Positions 61,733-64,000 of a stretch of 64,000 nucleotides of DNA are shown in pieces. Both the position numbers and the translations under genes were made by a program. The stretch is from Rhizobium sp. BG4. Lineage in GTDB: Bacteria; Pseudomonadota; Alphaproteobacteria; Rhizobiales; Rhizobiaceae. Under the pieces are notes generated by a model. That model was not told the origin of the DNA, ran no database searches, and saw only the letters and a program-made list of their open reading frames with translations. Position 1 is the stretch's first letter. Every line of letters starts with the position of its first letter. The DNA lies in NCBI RefSeq assembly GCF_016864575.1, contig NZ_CP044125.1, positions 1,550,001 to 1,614,000 of the forward strand, read 5' to 3'.

Positions 61733-61765
61733 CAAAAAGGCTCACGTCTTAGGTGAGCCTTCGCA
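61733..61765 (-). terminator. Terminator between flp and cpaA
   Basis: On the minus strand AAGGCTCACC-taaga-cGTGAGCCTT is followed by TTTGCTTTTTGG. It would end most flp transcripts and let partial read-through supply cpaA, giving far more pilin than peptidase. Confidence 0.8.
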
Positions 61766-61803
61766 AGGCATGTCTTGCCTATTCCGGCCGCGCTATTCGC
61801 GAC

Positions 61804-61992
61804 TTACTTGGAAGCAGCCGTAGCGGCGTTGCTCATCTTCGTGCTCAGGTTCTGGAACACGTTGTTGATGTTGGTGCCGAGGCTCGTTGCGCCAGCGATC
61901 AGCGCTACGGAAATCAGGGCGGCGATCAGACCGTATTCAATTGCGGTCGCGCCAGATTCGTCCTTCAGAAAACGGCTTACAAGCTTGGTCAT
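61804..61992 (-). CDS. pilA: Flp/type IVb pilin
   Basis: 62 residues. A short leader MTKLVSRFLKDESG is cut after Gly, before ATAIEYGLIAALISVALIAGA, the type IVb pilin hydrophobic segment with the conserved Glu5-Tyr6 pair. The tail is NINNVFQNLSTKMSNAATAASK. Main fibre subunit. AGGAGTTACAC precedes the ATG; a terminator follows directly. Confidence 0.96.
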   Translation of the reverse strand: MTKLVSRFLKDESGATAIEYGLIAALISVALIAGATSLGTNINNVFQNLSTKMSNAATAASK

Positions 61993-62391
61993 GTGTAACT
62001 CCTACTCCAGTTGATGTTCAGCACGTCCGCCAACTGTTTGCCGTTGATCGGATTAGCCCAACCTAACGCGGCGCTGTTTCAATCGGCTTAAAGAAGAGGG
62101 TTACCGGGAGGTTAATGCTAAAGTAGACCCACTCATGGTGAGGGGTTTCTTACTGGATATATTACAATTTTATCTATGCGTTAGATGCGCTGCCTCAGCG
62201 AGGATTCGAGGCGTTATACTTTAATACATGCATCGTGCCACAACATTACAAGCGCCCGGCCAGAGTGACAAAAGCGTACGATTTCGGGAGGCATTCTGCA
62301 CCGATCTGACGAAAATGGCGGCTTTTAAGTCTTCATTCACCAATTTTTTCCATGCTGTTGTGAAATTCTGCCGAAGTTCAAAGAGAGTTCC
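61993..62391. promoter_or_regulatory. Divergent promoter region of flp and the secretin-N-domain gene
   Basis: 399 bp, clearly more AT-rich than its surroundings, no gene. It contains TTAC-CGGGAGG-TTAA (62101-62115), a CtrA-type site with one mismatch about 110 bp before flp, and a TATACT box near 62215 that could serve the plus-strand gene. Confidence 0.5.
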
Positions 62392-62808
62392 ATGTCGTCA
62401 CGCGGCAAGACCGTTATCATGGCGTGCATTGCCGCCCTTCCTTGGTTCGCAAGCCCGCACTCTTCCCTGGCGGAAGAAGACATGCTGCGCGTTTACATGG
62501 ATCACGCGCGCGTACTGAAGCTCGATCGCGCCGTCAGCAAGGTCATTGTCGGCAATGCGAAGGTTGCCGACGCGACGGTGGCGGATTCAAAGACGATCGT
62601 GCTGACAGGCCGCAGCTTCGGGACAACAAACATCGTTCTTCTCGACGTGGACGGAAATGCCATTCTCGACCAGACGATCCTGGTGTCTATCGATGAAGGC
62701 AACACGGTGCGCGTCTACCGTCAAACAGACCGCTCCGTCCTCTCCTGCTCTCCCACTTGCGAACAGCATACGCAGGAATCGGCGACGGCAGCAGGCACAG
62801 GCGGCTAA
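62392..62808 (+). CDS. Stand-alone secretin N-terminal domain protein
   Basis: 138 residues from ATG 62392 (AGAGAGTTCC). A signal peptide ends at HSSLAEE. A single domain of the pilus/secretin N type follows (VLKLDRAVSKVIVGNAKVADATVADSKTIVLTGRSFGTTNIVLLDVDG in segments), the same domain that begins CpaC here (KLGLNKAVVVDLPEDAHDILVSDP). The C-terminus has two cysteines (VLSCSPTCEQ). It probably binds in the periplasm to the CpaC ring or its partners. First of three plus-strand pilus genes. Confidence 0.82.
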   Translation: MSSRGKTVIMACIAALPWFASPHSSLAEEDMLRVYMDHARVLKLDRAVSKVIVGNAKVADATVADSKTIVLTGRSFGTTNIVLLDVDGNAILDQTILVSIDEGNTVRVYRQTDRSVLSCSPTCEQHTQESATAAGTGG

Positions 62809-62888
62809 CGGCGCTGACGTATCCGCTCCGTTAAATTGTTGCTTCGCTCTGAAACGGAAAATCAACGAACGCGCCCTAGGATCGGCGG

Positions 62889-63530
62889 ATGACAAACTCG
62901 CCCCAAAGCGCAGAACCTTGCCTGCAGAAGCAGCTCGCCGTAGCCAGTACGCCGAAGCGCGGCCGGTTTGGAATATTCATGCGCTCCAAGGACGGCTCCG
63001 CTGCAATTGAATTTGCTCTGCTCGCCATTCCTTACTTCATGGTGATCTTCGCAATCATCGAGACCTTAGTGGCCTTCGCGGCTGAAGAGTTGGTGTCGAA
63101 CGGCGTCGATACGATGGCCCGCAAGATGCGCACCGGCCAAATCACCTACAACCTGGGCCGAGCGACCGACGTAAACACCTCAGCAGCCTTCCGTCAGTCC
63201 TTCTGCAATGAAGTGTCGATCCTCATTCAGTGTTCAGCTTCCGAAGTGTCCACGCCCAACAAACTCTGGCTCGACGTCAGGACGTTTACGAATTTCTCGG
63301 ACATGCCGACCACCATTCCGATGAACACAACGGGCCTTGATACGTCCGGCATCCAGTATAGCCCCGGTGGCTCCGGTACGAGGAACATGGTGCGGGCCTA
63401 TTATAAATGGCAGGTCATCACCGATCTCGTGCGCCCCTATATCACGCCATACAAGACAACGACTGGCGCACGCCTCAACGAATACCTGATCGTTGCCACC
63501 GCGGCCTTCCAGAACGAGCAATATCCGTGA
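62889..63530 (+). CDS. TadE-like pseudopilin
   Basis: 213 residues. The TadE start is SKDGSAAIEFALLAIPYFMVIFAIIETLVAFAAEEL, with the prepilin Glu of the type IVb-like segment preceded by a long N-terminus. The C-terminal domain is periplasmic with two cysteines (FCNEVSILIQCSAS). TadE/F are minor pilins cut by the prepilin peptidase. TGATG overlap with the next gene shows coupling. Confidence 0.88.
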   Translation: MTNSPQSAEPCLQKQLAVASTPKRGRFGIFMRSKDGSAAIEFALLAIPYFMVIFAIIETLVAFAAEELVSNGVDTMARKMRTGQITYNLGRATDVNTSAAFRQSFCNEVSILIQCSASEVSTPNKLWLDVRTFTNFSDMPTTIPMNTTGLDTSGIQYSPGGSGTRNMVRAYYKWQVITDLVRPYITPYKTTTGARLNEYLIVATAAFQNEQYP

Positions 63531-64000
63531 TGATCCGCGCCTTTCGTCTCAACATCAGATCCAAGCTCATCGAGATTTTCGGCGATCGAACGGGCGTCGG
63601 CGCGATCGAATTCGCGATCCTTTTCCCGATTCTCATGATGCTCTATATCGGCGCCTTCGAGATCACGGTCGGGCTCAGCGTCAGCAAGCGCGCGGCTCGA
63701 TCTGCGGGTTCGGTTGCCGACATCGTAACGCAGCAGCAGAATGTCACCAAAAGCTCGCTTCAACAGTTCAGCAACGTGGCAAATGCCATCTTCGCGCCGT
63801 TCAATACATCACAGATGCAGATCAAGTTGACCGGCATCACGATTGACGCGAGCGCCAACGCAAAGGTGCTCTGGTCTTGGCAGAATAGCTCCACGACCGC
63901 ACCCTATGCAGCAAACTCTTTTGTAACCGGCGTTCCGTCCGACATGCAGAAGGCAAGCAGCTTCCTGGTGCGCGCCGAGTTGAGCATCCCCTACCAACTC
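63530..64000 (+). CDS. TadE/TadF-like pseudopilin (cut by window edge)
   Basis: The first 157 residues are visible: IEIFGDRTGVGAIEFAILFPILMMLYIGAFEITVGLSVSKRAARSAGSVADIV (in segments), the TadE-type transmembrane start, then a periplasmic part to SFLVRAELSIPYQL at the edge. The ATG shares one base with the preceding stop. TadG or the rest of the pilus set is expected to the right. Confidence 0.88.
   Translation, partial: MIRAFRLNIRSKLIEIFGDRTGVGAIEFAILFPILMMLYIGAFEITVGLSVSKRAARSAGSVADIVTQQQNVTKSSLQQFSNVANAIFAPFNTSQMQIKLTGITIDASANAKVLWSWQNSSTTAPYAANSFVTGVPSDMQKASSFLVRAELSIPYQL

Overview
The window is chromosomal DNA of a rhizobial alphaproteobacterium, most likely genus Rhizobium or a close relative. 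The evidence is high-GC coding with rhizobial-type proteins throughout, an infC gene starting at ATT, an Irr/ICE-type palindrome in front of an mbfA-like gene, a BA14K-family protein, a RIME-like intergenic palindromic repeat, and TTAA-N7-TTAA (CtrA-type) sites. No phage, insertion sequence or CRISPR array is visible. Most of the window is ordinary core and accessory chromosome.

Layout. 1-7.7 kb: 5' part of xseA; an STT3-like GT-C membrane protein divergent from a GT2 transferase and a GtrA flippase; a frameshifted Gfo/Idh oxidoreductase; an aldo/keto reductase, a GNAT and two poorly known proteins. 7.7-17 kb, all minus strand: infC, then a four-gene envelope-sensing operon (two exported Gly/Ser/Asp/His-rich proteins, response regulator, histidine kinase), then rpmI-rplT, a kinase-fold gene, pheS and pheT. 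The usual infC-rpmI-rplT block is therefore split by a signalling cassette. 17-29.5 kb: hydrolase, periplasmic cysteine protease, mbfA iron exporter divergent from a truncated globin, DMT exporter, recX, a histone-deacetylase-fold amidohydrolase, GNAT and XRE-cupin regulator, lepA, an orphan CcdA antitoxin, small metabolic genes and tRNA-Leu(CAG).

29.5-33.7 kb holds the most interesting system. An ECF sigma factor (SigF type) with its NrsF-like membrane anti-sigma factor is divergent from an operon of two DUF2282 four-cysteine precursor peptides, a DUF692 (MNIO) enzyme, a DUF2063 partner and a DoxX membrane protein. This is a bufferin/gig-type modified-peptide metal-stress operon. Both divergent promoters carry the same GTAAC-N17-CGTAG motif, and a perfect 10-bp hairpin separates the precursors from the enzyme gene.

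34-38 kb: a polysaccharide trio (chain-length protein, GH5 glycanase, Wzy-like polymerase). 38-43 kb: purU, a three-domain kinase/M23-like/aminotransferase protein behind an inverted repeat, and two small proteins. 43-51.5 kb: a peptide-related region (P1 peptidase, LysR regulator, oligopeptide-type ABC substrate-binding protein and permeases without ATPases, NlpC/P60 hydrolase, MarR regulator, M17 aminopeptidase). 51.6-64 kb: a Tad/Flp pilus locus (tadD, then tadC-tadB-cpaF-cpaE-cpaD-cpaC-cpaB-cpaA-flp on the minus strand, and a stand-alone secretin N-domain protein with two TadE/F-like pseudopilins on the plus strand, the last cut by the window edge). CtrA-type sites lie in several of its intergenic regions.
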